Shown piece after piece: positions 50,892-59,221 of a stretch of DNA of 64,000 bases. A program made the position numbers and the translations under genes. The DNA comes from Bacillota bacterium (GTDB lineage Bacteria; Bacillota; Clostridia; Christensenellales; SZUA-584): assembly GCA_023391105.1 (NCBI GenBank), contig JAEWBO010000005.1, forward strand, positions 62,001-126,000. The letters are read 5' to 3'. Positions within the stretch are counted from its first letter, which is position 1. Each line of letters opens with the position of its first letter. The notes under the pieces are model-generated. The model saw nothing but the letters and a program-made list of their open reading frames with translations. It made no database searches and had not been told where the DNA came from.

Positions 50892-50940
50892 GCATAATGC
50901 AGTGTGCTCACATCATGACTGGGCGTTTTTGCATAATGCA
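50892..50940. repeat. Two GCATAATGCA sites upstream of amt
   Basis: The 10-mer GCATAATGCA (itself GCAT-A-ATGC palindromic) occurs at 50892-50901 and 50931-50940, 39 bases apart, 45-90 bases upstream of the amt -35. Possible activator sites. Confidence 0.4.
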
Positions 50941-50984
50941 GAATTCCATCTTGCAAAAAATTGTGCAAAATCACAATCAACATA

Positions 50985-51012
50985 TTGATTTTTTTATCAG
51001 TTGTGCTATACT
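50985..51012 (+). promoter_or_regulatory. Promoter of amt-glnK
   Basis: TTGATT (50985-50990), 16-base spacer, TATACT (51007-51012). The leader to the amt start is about 305 bases. Confidence 0.55.
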
Positions 51013-51140
51013 ATAGCCAAAACAGGGACGTTTTTGGTTTTACAGTCCTTGTTTGGGGGCTGTTTTTTGTACGGGGTTGTACAAAAATACAAACTACGGT
51101 TTTATGCCCTGTAAAGATATGTAATAAAGATAGGATTCAA

Positions 51141-51184
51141 CAAGGCTCAAAGATGAACCGATCGGTTTGTTTTTGAGCTTTTTA
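51141..51184 (+). promoter_or_regulatory. Leader hairpin A with A-x-x-G hexaloop and overlapping terminator
   Basis: GGCTC-AAAGAT-GAACC (51144-51159) can form a small stem with a hexaloop having A at position 1 and G at position 4, the ANTAR-recognition pattern. The same GCTCAA (51145-51150) can instead pair with TTGAGC (51173-51178), followed by TTTTT, as an intrinsic terminator. The two folds exclude each other. Confidence 0.6.
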
Positions 51185-51251
51185 ATTTGAATCTGTGAAG
51201 GTAATGGGCTTATAGGTCTAAATAACTGAATATATTTATAATGGGTGAAAA

Positions 51252-51299
51252 CAAGGCTCAATGACGAACCGAATGTGTTTGTTTTGTGCCTTGTTTTTA
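51252..51299 (+). promoter_or_regulatory. Leader hairpin B with A-x-x-G hexaloop and overlapping terminator
   Basis: GGCTC-AATGAC-GAACC (51255-51270) repeats the design of hairpin A, with hexaloop A-A-U-G-A-C. CAAGGC (51252-51257) can pair with GCCTTG (51288-51293), followed by TTTTTAT, as a terminator just before the amt ribosome binding site. Hairpins A and B share most of their sequence and are 111 bases apart. Confidence 0.6.
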
Positions 51300-51324
51300 T
51301 ATAAATCATTAAGAGGAGGTTAAT

Positions 51325-52659
51325 ATGGATACACAGGTGGTTCTGGATACCCTATGGGTACTTTTGGCCGGCATGCTGGTTTTCTTCATGAATCTTGGTT
51401 TTGGTATGGTGGAGAGCGGTTTTGCCAGGTCGAAAAACACAGTCAACATTCTGTCTAAGAATTTCATCGTTTTTGCGGTCTCATCACTGGGTTTTTTGGT
51501 TCTGGGATGGGGGCTGATGTTCGGCGACGGTAACGGCTTTATCGGACTGAACGGGCTTTTTATGGCCAGTGGTGCAGATAATTCGCCTGCGGTGGGAGAC
51601 GCCTATCAGGGTGTTTATTCGGCTATTTCATGGTCGGGTGTTCCCTTCTGGGCAAAATTCTTCTTCCAGCTTGTGTTCTGCGGAACGGCGGCCACCATCG
51701 TGTCGGGCGCTGTGGCGGAACGCATCAAGTACATTTCGTTTATCGTTTTCTCACTGGTGCTCACAATGGTGATTTACCCCATCGTCGGACACTGGATTTG
51801 GGGCGGCGGCTGGCTGCAAAGCCTTGGCTTTCAGGATTTTGCCGGTTCAACAGTGGTTCACTCGGTCGGCGGCTGGGCGGCTCTCGCGGGCGTGATTGTC
51901 TTAGGGCCGCGCTTTGGCAAATATGGCGCGGACGGTAAAATCCATCCCATTCCGGGCCATAATATGCCCATCGCGACAATCGGTCTGTTTGTGCTTTGGC
52001 TCGGCTGGTTCGGGTTTAACCCGGGTTCCACAATGGCGGCAAATCCCGAATCCATTTCGCATATACTGGTGACAACAAACACATCCGCTATCGTGGCTGT
52101 GCTCACTTCCACGGCGGCGTCATGGATACTCATAGGCAAGCCGGATCTGGGCATGACGATCAACGGCTGTCTCGCGGGTCTCGTCGCTATCACAGCGGGC
52201 TGCGCATATGTGAGCGTACCAAGTGCCATGATCATCGGCGCGGTTGCGGGCGTGTTGGTTGTTATCGCGGTACGCATTTTCGATCGCATCAAGATTGATG
52301 ATCCCGTGGGCGCAACGGCTGTTCATCTTTTCTGCGGTGTATTGGGCACATTAATGGTGGGTCTGTTTGCTCAGAGCCAGTTTAACGGCGGCGCGGACGG
52401 CCTGTTCTTTGGCGGCGGCTGGAATCTGCTGGGCGTTCAGGCGCTGGGCGTGCTGGCGGTGGCGGGCTTTGTATTCGTGGCGGCCCTCATTGTGTGGCTG
52501 CTCATCAAGGCGACAATCGGCATGCGCGTATCTCTTAAGGAAGAGATCGAAGGTCTTGATATCGGGGAGCACGGAAACCAGGCTTATCCTGAATTCGTGA
52601 TCCGCCGTCCTTCGATGATATCGGATATGCCCATTCATGTGGATACAAAGAAAAAGTAG
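51325..52659 (+). CDS. amt: Ammonium transporter (Amt family)
   Basis: The 444-residue protein has the eleven-helix Amt fold: G-x-V-E-S-G-F-x-R near residue 28, V-V-H-S-V-G-G-W-A-A-L with the first twin histidine, and A-V-H-L-F-C-G with the second. It conducts ammonium/ammonia across the membrane and is normally blocked by GlnK, encoded next. GAGGAGG precedes the ATG. The long leader implies nitrogen-dependent control. Confidence 0.95.
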   Translation: MDTQVVLDTLWVLLAGMLVFFMNLGFGMVESGFARSKNTVNILSKNFIVFAVSSLGFLVLGWGLMFGDGNGFIGLNGLFMASGADNSPAVGDAYQGVYSAISWSGVPFWAKFFFQLVFCGTAATIVSGAVAERIKYISFIVFSLVLTMVIYPIVGHWIWGGGWLQSLGFQDFAGSTVVHSVGGWAALAGVIVLGPRFGKYGADGKIHPIPGHNMPIATIGLFVLWLGWFGFNPGSTMAANPESISHILVTTNTSAIVAVLTSTAASWILIGKPDLGMTINGCLAGLVAITAGCAYVSVPSAMIIGAVAGVLVVIAVRIFDRIKIDDPVGATAVHLFCGVLGTLMVGLFAQSQFNGGADGLFFGGGWNLLGVQALGVLAVAGFVFVAALIVWLLIKATIGMRVSLKEEIEGLDIGEHGNQAYPEFVIRRPSMISDMPIHVDTKKK

Positions 52660-52686
52660 TATAATTGAATTAAGGAGGTGGCTTTC

Positions 52687-53028
52687 GTGAAACACGTAAA
52701 AGCGGTGATAAGACCGGAAATGCTGGAAAACGTACGCGCAGCGCTTGAAAAAGCGGGCTGCTGCAACGGTGTGACCATCAGCGAAGTGATGGGGCAAGGA
52801 AAGCAAAAGGGTGTCGTACAGGTATGGCGCGGCGAAAAATTCCATCTGGATCTGCTGCCTAAGGTGATGATGGATATGGTCGTTAAGGACGAAGATGTGC
52901 CCACCATAAAGAAAGTGATCATTGAAACGGCGTCTAAAGGCGAATGCGGCGACGGCAAGATATTCATTTACGATGTGGCTGAGATCGTGCGCATCCGTAC
53001 AGGCGAAGAGGGCGAAGACGCACTGTAA
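52687..53028 (+). CDS. glnK: PII-type nitrogen regulatory protein (GlnK)
   Basis: The 113-residue PII protein starts at GTG 52687, 8 bases after AAGGAGG. It has M-K-H-V-K-A-V-I-R-P-E, G-x-G-K-Q-K-G near 37-42, and a C-terminal G-K-I-F-I-Y-D-V signature. The T-loop reads V-W-R-G-E-K-F, so the positions of Y46 and Y51 of E. coli GlnB are W47 and F52. It cannot be uridylylated there. It probably blocks Amt in response to ADP/ATP/2-oxoglutarate. Confidence 0.93.
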   Translation: MKHVKAVIRPEMLENVRAALEKAGCCNGVTISEVMGQGKQKGVVQVWRGEKFHLDLLPKVMMDMVVKDEDVPTIKKVIIETASKGECGDGKIFIYDVAEIVRIRTGEEGEDAL

Positions 53029-53041
53029 CACATACAAAAAG

Positions 53042-53079
53042 CGGGACGTCAGAGCTTGATGCTTTGGCGCCCTTTTTTT
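53042..53079 (+). terminator. Terminator of amt-glnK
   Basis: GGGACGTCAGAGC and GCTTTGGCGCCC form an imperfect 11-bp stem with a 5-base loop and seven T. Confidence 0.85.
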
Positions 53080-53191
53080 GGGTTAACGCTGGTTTTTGGC
53101 GGCATATTTGCACGAATTATCGGATTTCTTGACGAAAACCACACTCTGTTATAGTATGAAATCTGTCGTAAAATTCATCAAGGAGCGGTAT

Positions 53192-54145
53192 ATGGTTTCG
53201 TTCACAGTCACAAAACAGCAGGAAGGCCAAGAGCTTAATAATCTGCTGGCGGATATTTATCCGGATTTTTCAAAAAAAGCAATGCAGACAGCCTTTAAAA
53301 AGCGTTTCATTACGATTAACGGGCAGGACGCCGTTGGCCGCGATGCTGTTAATGAAGGCGATGTCGTCAATCTTTATATACCGGGAGATGTTCTGGGGCT
53401 GGATTTGATGCCGACGATCGTGTATCAGGATGAAAACATCATCATCGTGGATAAACCGGCGGGGCTGATGTCAAGATCTGATTCGGAAGAAGTGAATGCC
53501 GTGGATATGGTTGAATACTATATGAAAAAACGCGGCGAATACAATCTTGATGCATTGATGGTTCCTTATCTTTTGTATTCGCTTGATGAGTATGTCAGCG
53601 GCCTTTTGGTGATGGCCAAGCATGAAGATGCGTATTTGTTTTTGGCCGAGGCGTTAAACCAGCGCCGCATCACGCGCTATTACTACTGTGCGGTGCAGGG
53701 GCAGGCGAAAGATAGCGAAGAGCTGATGGGCTATCTTGTGCGGGAAAAGAATTCGAAGCGTGTGCAGATACTCAGCAAGTTTAAAAAGGACTCAAAGCCC
53801 ATCGTGACGCGTTACCAGAAGCTCGCCGGAGGCGATACGATATCACTGATTAATGCAAGGCCGCTAACCAACACGCTGCATCAGGTGAGGGCGCACCTTG
53901 CTTATGGCGGCTTGCCTGTGCTGGGAGACGATGTGTATGGCAATGCACGCTTCAGCAAGAAAAACGGCGCGGAATATATTTGCTTATGGCTGAAATCCCT
54001 CTTGTTCGAGGTGGGCACAGGCCACAGCTACGCCTACTTAAACGGCTTGCGCTTTGAATCAAGCAAGCAAAGCTTTCCGAGATGTGTCTATGAGCAGGGG
54101 CTTATGGACGGCATTGAGGAAGAGTCACATAAAGATAAGGGATGA
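53192..54145 (+). CDS. RluA-family pseudouridine synthase-like protein with altered active-site motif
   Basis: The 317-residue protein has an N-terminal S4-like part (about 10-65: F-x-K-R-F-I-T-I-N-G), I-I-V-D-K-P-A-G-L near 84 and a late T-L-H-Q-V-R-A-H-L near 230, all RluA-type. The catalytic H-R-L-D-x-x-x-S-G is instead Y-S-L-D132-E-Y-V-S-G: the aspartate is kept but H-R is Y-S. It may be active with altered specificity or be an RNA-binding relic. AGGAG lies 6 bases before the ATG at 53192. Confidence 0.78.
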   Translation: MVSFTVTKQQEGQELNNLLADIYPDFSKKAMQTAFKKRFITINGQDAVGRDAVNEGDVVNLYIPGDVLGLDLMPTIVYQDENIIIVDKPAGLMSRSDSEEVNAVDMVEYYMKKRGEYNLDALMVPYLLYSLDEYVSGLLVMAKHEDAYLFLAEALNQRRITRYYYCAVQGQAKDSEELMGYLVREKNSKRVQILSKFKKDSKPIVTRYQKLAGGDTISLINARPLTNTLHQVRAHLAYGGLPVLGDDVYGNARFSKKNGAEYICLWLKSLLFEVGTGHSYAYLNGLRFESSKQSFPRCVYEQGLMDGIEEESHKDKG

Positions 54146-54273
54146 GCAAGCGCCTCTCCCTTCAGACTGCTACACGTCCGCTCGATTGACAATCGCCAAC
54201 GAATAGCTTTCTTCATACACTGTCTAAAATGTTTGATAAACCCACACAACGTCGAATGTAAAATAGTATGGAA

Positions 54274-54747
54274 CTATGGGCATATGATGACAGGTGTGCC
54301 TATACCGGCGTAATTCCAAAGCTTTTTGATGTCGGTATCACGCAGGGCGACGCAGCCCGCTGTGTTGTCGGCAAGAATACCGCCGTTTTGAATGCCGCCG
54401 CCGTGTATGCCGATCTGTCCGCCCAAGGGTGTGTCCCATGGCGGGCGAAGGCCGTTTGCATGCGCGTAGTGAATGGCTTTTAATTGAGCCAAAGTGATGA
54501 TGCCCTGCTCATAGACAGGCATCGCGTCATTAAGGGACGGATAATTAAGCCCTAAGAAAAGCGTATACTTAGACTGTTCGTTACGTGTGCACACGGCGTA
54601 GCAGCCTTCAGGCGTTTTACCGTCGCCCTCACGGGTTTTGGGCGCTTCGGGAGCAGGGCCAAGGCCAATATCGCAGGACAGTATGATTCTTTTACCGCTC
54701 ATTAATTGGAGGCGGCGTTGCTTTTTAATGATATTTATAGTCACCAT
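54274..54747 (-). CDS. L,D-transpeptidase (YkuD domain)
   Basis: The 157-residue protein has the YkuD motif I-G-I-H115-G...T-A-G-C132-V-A-L-R136-D-x-D-I, with the catalytic cysteine, and G-K-T-P-E-G-C-Y near 43-50. It would form 3-3 crosslinks or attach proteins to peptidoglycan. No signal peptide or membrane anchor is evident, so export is unclear, as for several short Firmicute homologues. The start at 54747 follows AGGAAAG. Confidence 0.85.
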   Translation of the reverse strand: MVTINIIKKQRRLQLMSGKRIILSCDIGLGPAPEAPKTREGDGKTPEGCYAVCTRNEQSKYTLFLGLNYPSLNDAMPVYEQGIITLAQLKAIHYAHANGLRPPWDTPLGGQIGIHGGGIQNGGILADNTAGCVALRDTDIKKLWNYAGIGTPVIICP

Positions 54748-55179
54748 GAACAATTCAGCTTTCCTGAAAATTTAATGTTTTATGTTATTATCTTATTAAA
54801 TTTTGTTGCTTTTTTAAATATTGAGCCATTATATTTCAAATTTTTACACTATTTTTGTCGAAATACTATACAATTATGATAATATGTGTGATATTATAAC
54901 ACTAGATCATGTGGAGGGTATGATACTATTAACTCTTCATTTCTACAAAGAAATGCCCGTAAATAAAATATAAGGGTTATCTTGAATACCGAAGAGAATT
55001 GTTTTATGTCAGGCATCAGAGTAAACACTGGTTGCTTATTGCAGTTGCGTGACGGTGATATGTTGTGAAGCTGCGGCAATCGGTACAGCAAGGTTGCTCA
55101 AAAATCGTGAGGATGAGGAATTGTTGCTTTAGAATCGCCAGTCATTTAACGACATTTAAGTCTATTGGGGGGTATAATT
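54748..55179. other. AT-rich intergenic region with a Spo0A-box-like site
   Basis: No gene is supported in these 430 bases. TTGTCGAA at 54855-54862 matches the core of the Spo0A box and is followed by TATACAATTATGATAATATG, a possible promoter for the Spo0E-like gene that would give a leader of about 280 bases. Confidence 0.4.
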
Positions 55180-55446
55180 ATGGAACAGCTCGCGAGAGAG
55201 AAAACCGTGGGAGCGAAGGGCTGTACGGTTTTGGACCTTGAAAGGGTCATGATTCGTCATAAGTTTAAAGAAGAACAAAAGAAGCTCGAAGACATGGTGA
55301 CAGCACGTTTTAGAAGCGGACATATCAATTTGGGTGCAGATTCTTGTATCTTAAAACAAAGTGTTTTATTGGATCAGCTCGTTGTGACTGAAATGGAGCT
55401 GGAAGAGGTATACGCAAGATATCATAAAGATCAGCTTTTAGACTGA
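55180..55446 (+). CDS. Spo0E-like regulatory protein
   Basis: The 88-residue protein resembles Spo0E-type aspartyl-phosphate phosphatases: a helix with K-K-L-E-D-M-V near 35, then C-I-L-K-Q-S-V-L-L-D-Q-L-V-V near 56, like the S-Q-x-L-D-x-L-I motif. Such proteins dephosphorylate Spo0A-P and hold back sporulation. The match is short and the Q is shifted by one, so confidence is moderate. GGGGGG precedes the ATG at 55180. A PP2C phosphatase gene follows by 62 bases. Confidence 0.55.
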   Translation: MEQLAREKTVGAKGCTVLDLERVMIRHKFKEEQKKLEDMVTARFRSGHINLGADSCILKQSVLLDQLVVTEMELEEVYARYHKDQLLD

Positions 55447-55508
55447 TCGCTATTATTGTCCGCCATAGTGCGGATTATTTATTAATCTTGTTTCAGGGGT
55501 ATATTGAT

Positions 55509-56597
55509 ATGCAAGATGTCGGGGCTTTTTGTTCAACCATATTCTCCGTTGCTGTGCTCGATGAAATTCCGGATATGGTACGTGTGATTGATGACGAAGG
55601 ACGTATTCTTTATGCAAACAGTACGCTTAGAGAAAAGTTCGGTGATTGCGTCGGAAGCAGGTGCTTGAAAATGCCGGGTGCAACCAGCCGCTGCACCGAT
55701 TGTGTGGCGCTTCGATGCATACATGACAGACGTCGGTACAACAACATCATTAAAGTACAGGGACGAATCTATTCTGTCAGTGCAGGACCCGTGGAATACC
55801 ACGGCGGCGTTTATGCGCTGGAAATCTATTCGGATATTACCAAGGAACAAAATTTAAAAGAGAAGCTGATGGCGAACAATTCGCGCATGATGAAGGATCT
55901 GGAGATTGCGCGCAGTTTACAGCTATCCATATTGCGTCATACACTGCCCAGAATAAAAGGATATCGCTTTGGTGCAGAGTTTTTGCCTTGTGAAGCGCTA
56001 GGCGGAGACATGTATGATTGCTTTCTTACGCGGGACGGACGTGTGATTATGTATATTGCGGATGTATCGGGACATGGCGTCATGCCCGCGATGCTCACCG
56101 TTTACCTGCGTCAGGAGATGTTCGCGCAGTGCAAGACACCCGGTGTCACACCCGCACAGGTGCTGCGCAACATTCAGGATTCGTTCGAAGAGCTCAATAC
56201 CGAGGAGAGCATCTATATCACGGTGTTTGTCGTGGCGATGGACCCCGGAACCGGCGCGTTTGTGTGTGCCAATGCGGGTCACAGCGTGCCACCGCTCATT
56301 GCCGGAAACGGACAGCTTAAGGAAATACTGCTGCCCGGTACGCCCATTTGCCGCTGGATGGATAACGCCCGCCGCGACGAGTTTGCAGGGGTGCTCGAAA
56401 AGGGAGAAAGGCTTTTCCTTTATACCGATGGACTGGATGGCATACAAACCGAGCAGGCTTCACGGCAGAATTTGAGCGACATACTATTAAGCGAGCGGCT
56501 TCACGGCAAGCAGCTTTTGGACGAAATCAAAAAGAAGTTCACCCAGACGCGCGCGGACGACGTGACCATGCTGCTTTGCGAGAGGGACAAGCAATAA
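55509..56597 (+). CDS. PAS-PP2C (SpoIIE/RsbU-type) serine phosphatase
   Basis: The 362-residue protein has a PAS domain (about 18-115) with an unusual cysteine-rich stretch C-L-K...C-T-D-C-V-A-L-R-C, a short coiled coil (E-I-A-R-S-L-Q-L-S-I-L), then a PP2C domain with G-G-D-M-Y-D near 167, D-V-S-G-H-G near 186, N-A-G-H near 257 and T-D-G near 312. It probably dephosphorylates an anti-anti-sigma factor in response to a redox or metal signal at the PAS cysteines. Start at 55509 has AGGGG upstream. Confidence 0.88.
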   Translation: MQDVGAFCSTIFSVAVLDEIPDMVRVIDDEGRILYANSTLREKFGDCVGSRCLKMPGATSRCTDCVALRCIHDRRRYNNIIKVQGRIYSVSAGPVEYHGGVYALEIYSDITKEQNLKEKLMANNSRMMKDLEIARSLQLSILRHTLPRIKGYRFGAEFLPCEALGGDMYDCFLTRDGRVIMYIADVSGHGVMPAMLTVYLRQEMFAQCKTPGVTPAQVLRNIQDSFEELNTEESIYITVFVVAMDPGTGAFVCANAGHSVPPLIAGNGQLKEILLPGTPICRWMDNARRDEFAGVLEKGERLFLYTDGLDGIQTEQASRQNLSDILLSERLHGKQLLDEIKKKFTQTRADDVTMLLCERDKQ

Positions 56598-56840
56598 GAA
56601 AAGGGCTCTTGGCAGCAAGAGACAGATATTTTTGCTGCACCATTTATTTATTTTCTTTTGCTACCACCTGAATAAACATCATATAATCAACTGTTCCGCC
56701 GACGATGTTTAACAGCACGTTGTTTTTCTATTTGTGAAGAAACACACGCTTTTCATATAGCATTTGCATACCCATCATGGCGGTTGTCAACAGCTTGCAT
56801 GAATTCCGTTTTTCATGCTTGATATTTGTGATCCAAATAA

Positions 56841-56867
56841 AAAACGAGCCTCTCGGCCCGTTTTTTT
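56841..56867 (-). terminator. Terminator of the alcohol dehydrogenase gene (possibly bidirectional)
   Basis: ACGAGCC-TCTC-GGCCCGT with A and T tracts on both sides. It can serve the minus-strand gene ending at 56878 and readthrough from the phosphatase. 56598-56840 has no gene. Confidence 0.8.
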
Positions 56868-56877
56868 ATCGTCTCCT

Positions 56878-58053
56878 TTACAGCATCAAACGATAAATAT
56901 TGGCCACATCGGTTTCATTAAGGGTCACAAAGCCGCCGATTGTGCCGCCGCGTCCGTCGCCGCAGCAAGCGGTATGCGCCATTTTTTCAATATCCTCTTC
57001 CTTGGCACCGAGCTCGGCGAAATTAGATGGCATACCGATGGATTTGAAGAACTGTTTTAACGCGGCGATGCCCGCTTTGGCTGTGACTTCAGGATTTGAA
57101 AAATCCATTTGGCAGCCCCATACGCGCACCGCAAGCTGCGCGAAACGGTTCACATCGTGCTTCATATTGTACGTCATCCATGCGGGGAACACGACGGCCA
57201 GGCCTGCGCCGTGTGCGCAGTCGTAAATGGCGGAAAGCTCATGCTCGATATCGTGGCTTGCCCAGTCCTGACCGCGACCCACGCCGCATGAGTTGTTGTG
57301 CGCCATCATTCCCGCCCACATGATATTTGCTCTGGCCTGATAGTTATCCGGGTCTTCCATCACGCGGGGAGCTTCATGGATCATCGTGAGCAGCAGCGCT
57401 TCAATCATTCTGTCGGTGACCTCTACCTCCGTTGTGTTGGTAAAATAGCGCTCGAACAGATGCGCCATGATATCTGTGATGCCGCAGGCTGTCTGAAAAG
57501 GAGGAAGCGTTTGCGTCAACGCGGGGTTGAGTATCGAGAACACGGGTCTCAGCGCTTCGCCGCCGGCACCGCGCTTGAACATGCCGTTTTCCTGCGTGAT
57601 AACAGTATCGGGGGAACCCTCGCTGCCCGCTGCCGCGATGGTGAGTATTGTGGCGACTGGCAAAGCCTTCGTCACAGGCTTGCCTTGATAAAAATCCCAG
57701 AAATCGCCGTCGTATACGGCGCCTGCCGCGATGGCCTTGGCAGAGTCAATCGCGCTGCCGCCGCCCACGGCGAGTACGAAATCGATGCTTTCCTTGCGGC
57801 ATAGCTCAATGCCCTCGTAAACAAGCCCGCTGCGCGGATTCGGTCTGACGCCGCCGAGCTCTATGTATTGTATGCCTTCGCTTTCAAGCGACGCCTTGAC
57901 CCGGCCCAACAGCCCGCTGCGAACCACGCTGCCGCCGCCATAATGAATCAGAATCTTTTTGCCTCCGAAACGCTTCACATAAGCGCCGGCGTTGTTTTCT
58001 TCATCCTTGCCAAACACAAAATACGTTGGGCTATAAAAAGTAAAATTGTCCAT
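56878..58053 (-). CDS. Iron-containing alcohol dehydrogenase (butanol dehydrogenase type)
   Basis: The 391-residue protein is a group III alcohol dehydrogenase: F-V-F-G-K-D near 14, G-G-G-S-V-V, A-V-G-G-G-S-A-I-D-S-A-K near 98, and metal-ligand region D-I-M-A-H and H-G-A-G-L-A-V-V-F-P near 275. It resembles NADPH-dependent BdhA/YqhD enzymes that reduce aldehydes at the end of fermentation. GGAGGAA precedes the ATG at 58053. It is a likely Rex target, but no operator was read. Confidence 0.93.
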   Translation of the reverse strand: MDNFTFYSPTYFVFGKDEENNAGAYVKRFGGKKILIHYGGGSVVRSGLLGRVKASLESEGIQYIELGGVRPNPRSGLVYEGIELCRKESIDFVLAVGGGSAIDSAKAIAAGAVYDGDFWDFYQGKPVTKALPVATILTIAAAGSEGSPDTVITQENGMFKRGAGGEALRPVFSILNPALTQTLPPFQTACGITDIMAHLFERYFTNTTEVEVTDRMIEALLLTMIHEAPRVMEDPDNYQARANIMWAGMMAHNNSCGVGRGQDWASHDIEHELSAIYDCAHGAGLAVVFPAWMTYNMKHDVNRFAQLAVRVWGCQMDFSNPEVTAKAGIAALKQFFKSIGMPSNFAELGAKEEDIEKMAHTACCGDGRGGTIGGFVTLNETDVANIYRLML

Positions 58054-58167
58054 AGACTCTTCCTCCATTATTCAAATCATTATATGATGCTTTCATCGTG
58101 ATGAATAACTGATTATAACATACAAATTGAATAATTAAAAATACTGAGATAGAAAAAAGCAGCAATA

Positions 58168-58378
58168 AAAGGCTCGTTTTGAGCCTTGCAGAGTGTCGAT
58201 AAACCCCTCCTTATGTCATGCTGAGCAGCGTAGCGACGTAACTATGAAATGGAATGCATCCCATGGCACAATGCTTTAAACATGGAATTCCAGTCCGCTT
58301 TGTAGTCGATCGCTTACGCTCCAACGGAATGACACAAGTATCTTTTTTGACAGCCTGAAATGCTTGTTATGAGCCTTG
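58168..58378. repeat. Terminator-associated palindromic element, copy 3
   Basis: A 169-bp body (58189-58357) begins CAGAGTGTCGATAAA and ends TTTTTTGACAGCCTG. It is flanked by 21-bp near-repeats (58168-58188 and 58358-58378, three mismatches); the left one is the intact hairpin AAGGCTC/GAGCCTT, which on the minus strand is followed by TTATTGCTGCTTTTTT and would terminate the hydrolase gene. The right one has decayed so that its stem is broken. Confidence 0.75.
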
Positions 58379-58405
58379 ATGAAAAAGATCGAAGCATCGC
58401 TGCAG

Positions 58406-59221
58406 TTACGCCCCGGCAAAACGCGCCAATTCTCTGGTAAACTTCTCCCGTTCGTCAATGAACAGAAAGTGGCCGCTTTCCTTAAACGGCACGAGCACAG
58501 AATTTGGGATGCTGTCGTGCTGTGCCACAGACAGCGGCGGCCTAACGACTCTGTCGTGCATGCCTTGCATAATCAGCGTGGGCACCCGGATTTGTAAGAG
58601 ATCGTCGAACAAGGCTTCTTCACCAAGCCAGGTCCTTGCGATTGCCGCGGTGGCCCAGCCCGAGGCCTCAAGCCCCAGCTGGAATATCCAATCCGAAAAG
58701 GCAGCAGTGACGGTCTTGTAAAATATCATATTGCCAAAATCTCTGAGCATTTGAGGCCGGTCGCTCAATGTCCCCTGTATGATATTGATGACATCCTGCT
58801 TGGGAAGGCCGTAAGGAAAGTAAGAACGTTGGACAAGGCTGGGCGCTGCTGCCGCAGCCAGCACGAGCTTGCTGACGCCGTAACCATTATGCCGCGTCAT
58901 GTAACGCACGGCAATGCCGCCGCCTGTGGAATGCCCAAGAAGGGTGAAACGGCTTAATTTCATGGTGTCCACAACGCATCTCAGATCGTCCGAAAGCCGG
59001 TCGTAATCGTAGCCGTGCCAAGGCTTATCCGATTGCCCGAAGCCCCGATAATCGATGCCGATGCAGCGAAAGCCCTTTCTTGGCAGCTGGTCAAACTGGT
59101 ATTCAAACAGGCGATGATTGCCCGGCCAGCCGTGCACAAAGACTATGGTCTTGTCGCCTGATGGATTTAAGTCTTCGACGAATATTTTAACATCCAGCTC
59201 TACCCGTATGAAAAATCCCAT
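58406..59221 (-). CDS. Alpha/beta-fold hydrolase
   Basis: The 271-residue protein has an oxyanion H-G-W-P-G near residue 30, nucleophile G-H-S98-T-G-G, acid in M-H-D near 225 and base in E-S-G-H near 248. The family includes haloperoxidases and esterases; the substrate cannot be assigned. GGAGG lies before the ATG. It is transcribed alone. Confidence 0.88.
   Translation of the reverse strand: MGFFIRVELDVKIFVEDLNPSGDKTIVFVHGWPGNHRLFEYQFDQLPRKGFRCIGIDYRGFGQSDKPWHGYDYDRLSDDLRCVVDTMKLSRFTLLGHSTGGGIAVRYMTRHNGYGVSKLVLAAAAAPSLVQRSYFPYGLPKQDVINIIQGTLSDRPQMLRDFGNMIFYKTVTAAFSDWIFQLGLEASGWATAAIARTWLGEEALFDDLLQIRVPTLIMQGMHDRVVRPPLSVAQHDSIPNSVLVPFKESGHFLFIDEREKFTRELARFAGA

Noticed and set aside
50892..50940. 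Repeats as a degenerate CRISPR array
   Set aside because: Only two 10-base units with no second spacer; no cas genes anywhere in the window.
54894..55091. 65-codon minus-strand frame in the AT-rich gap
   Set aside because: No ribosome binding site, no family features.
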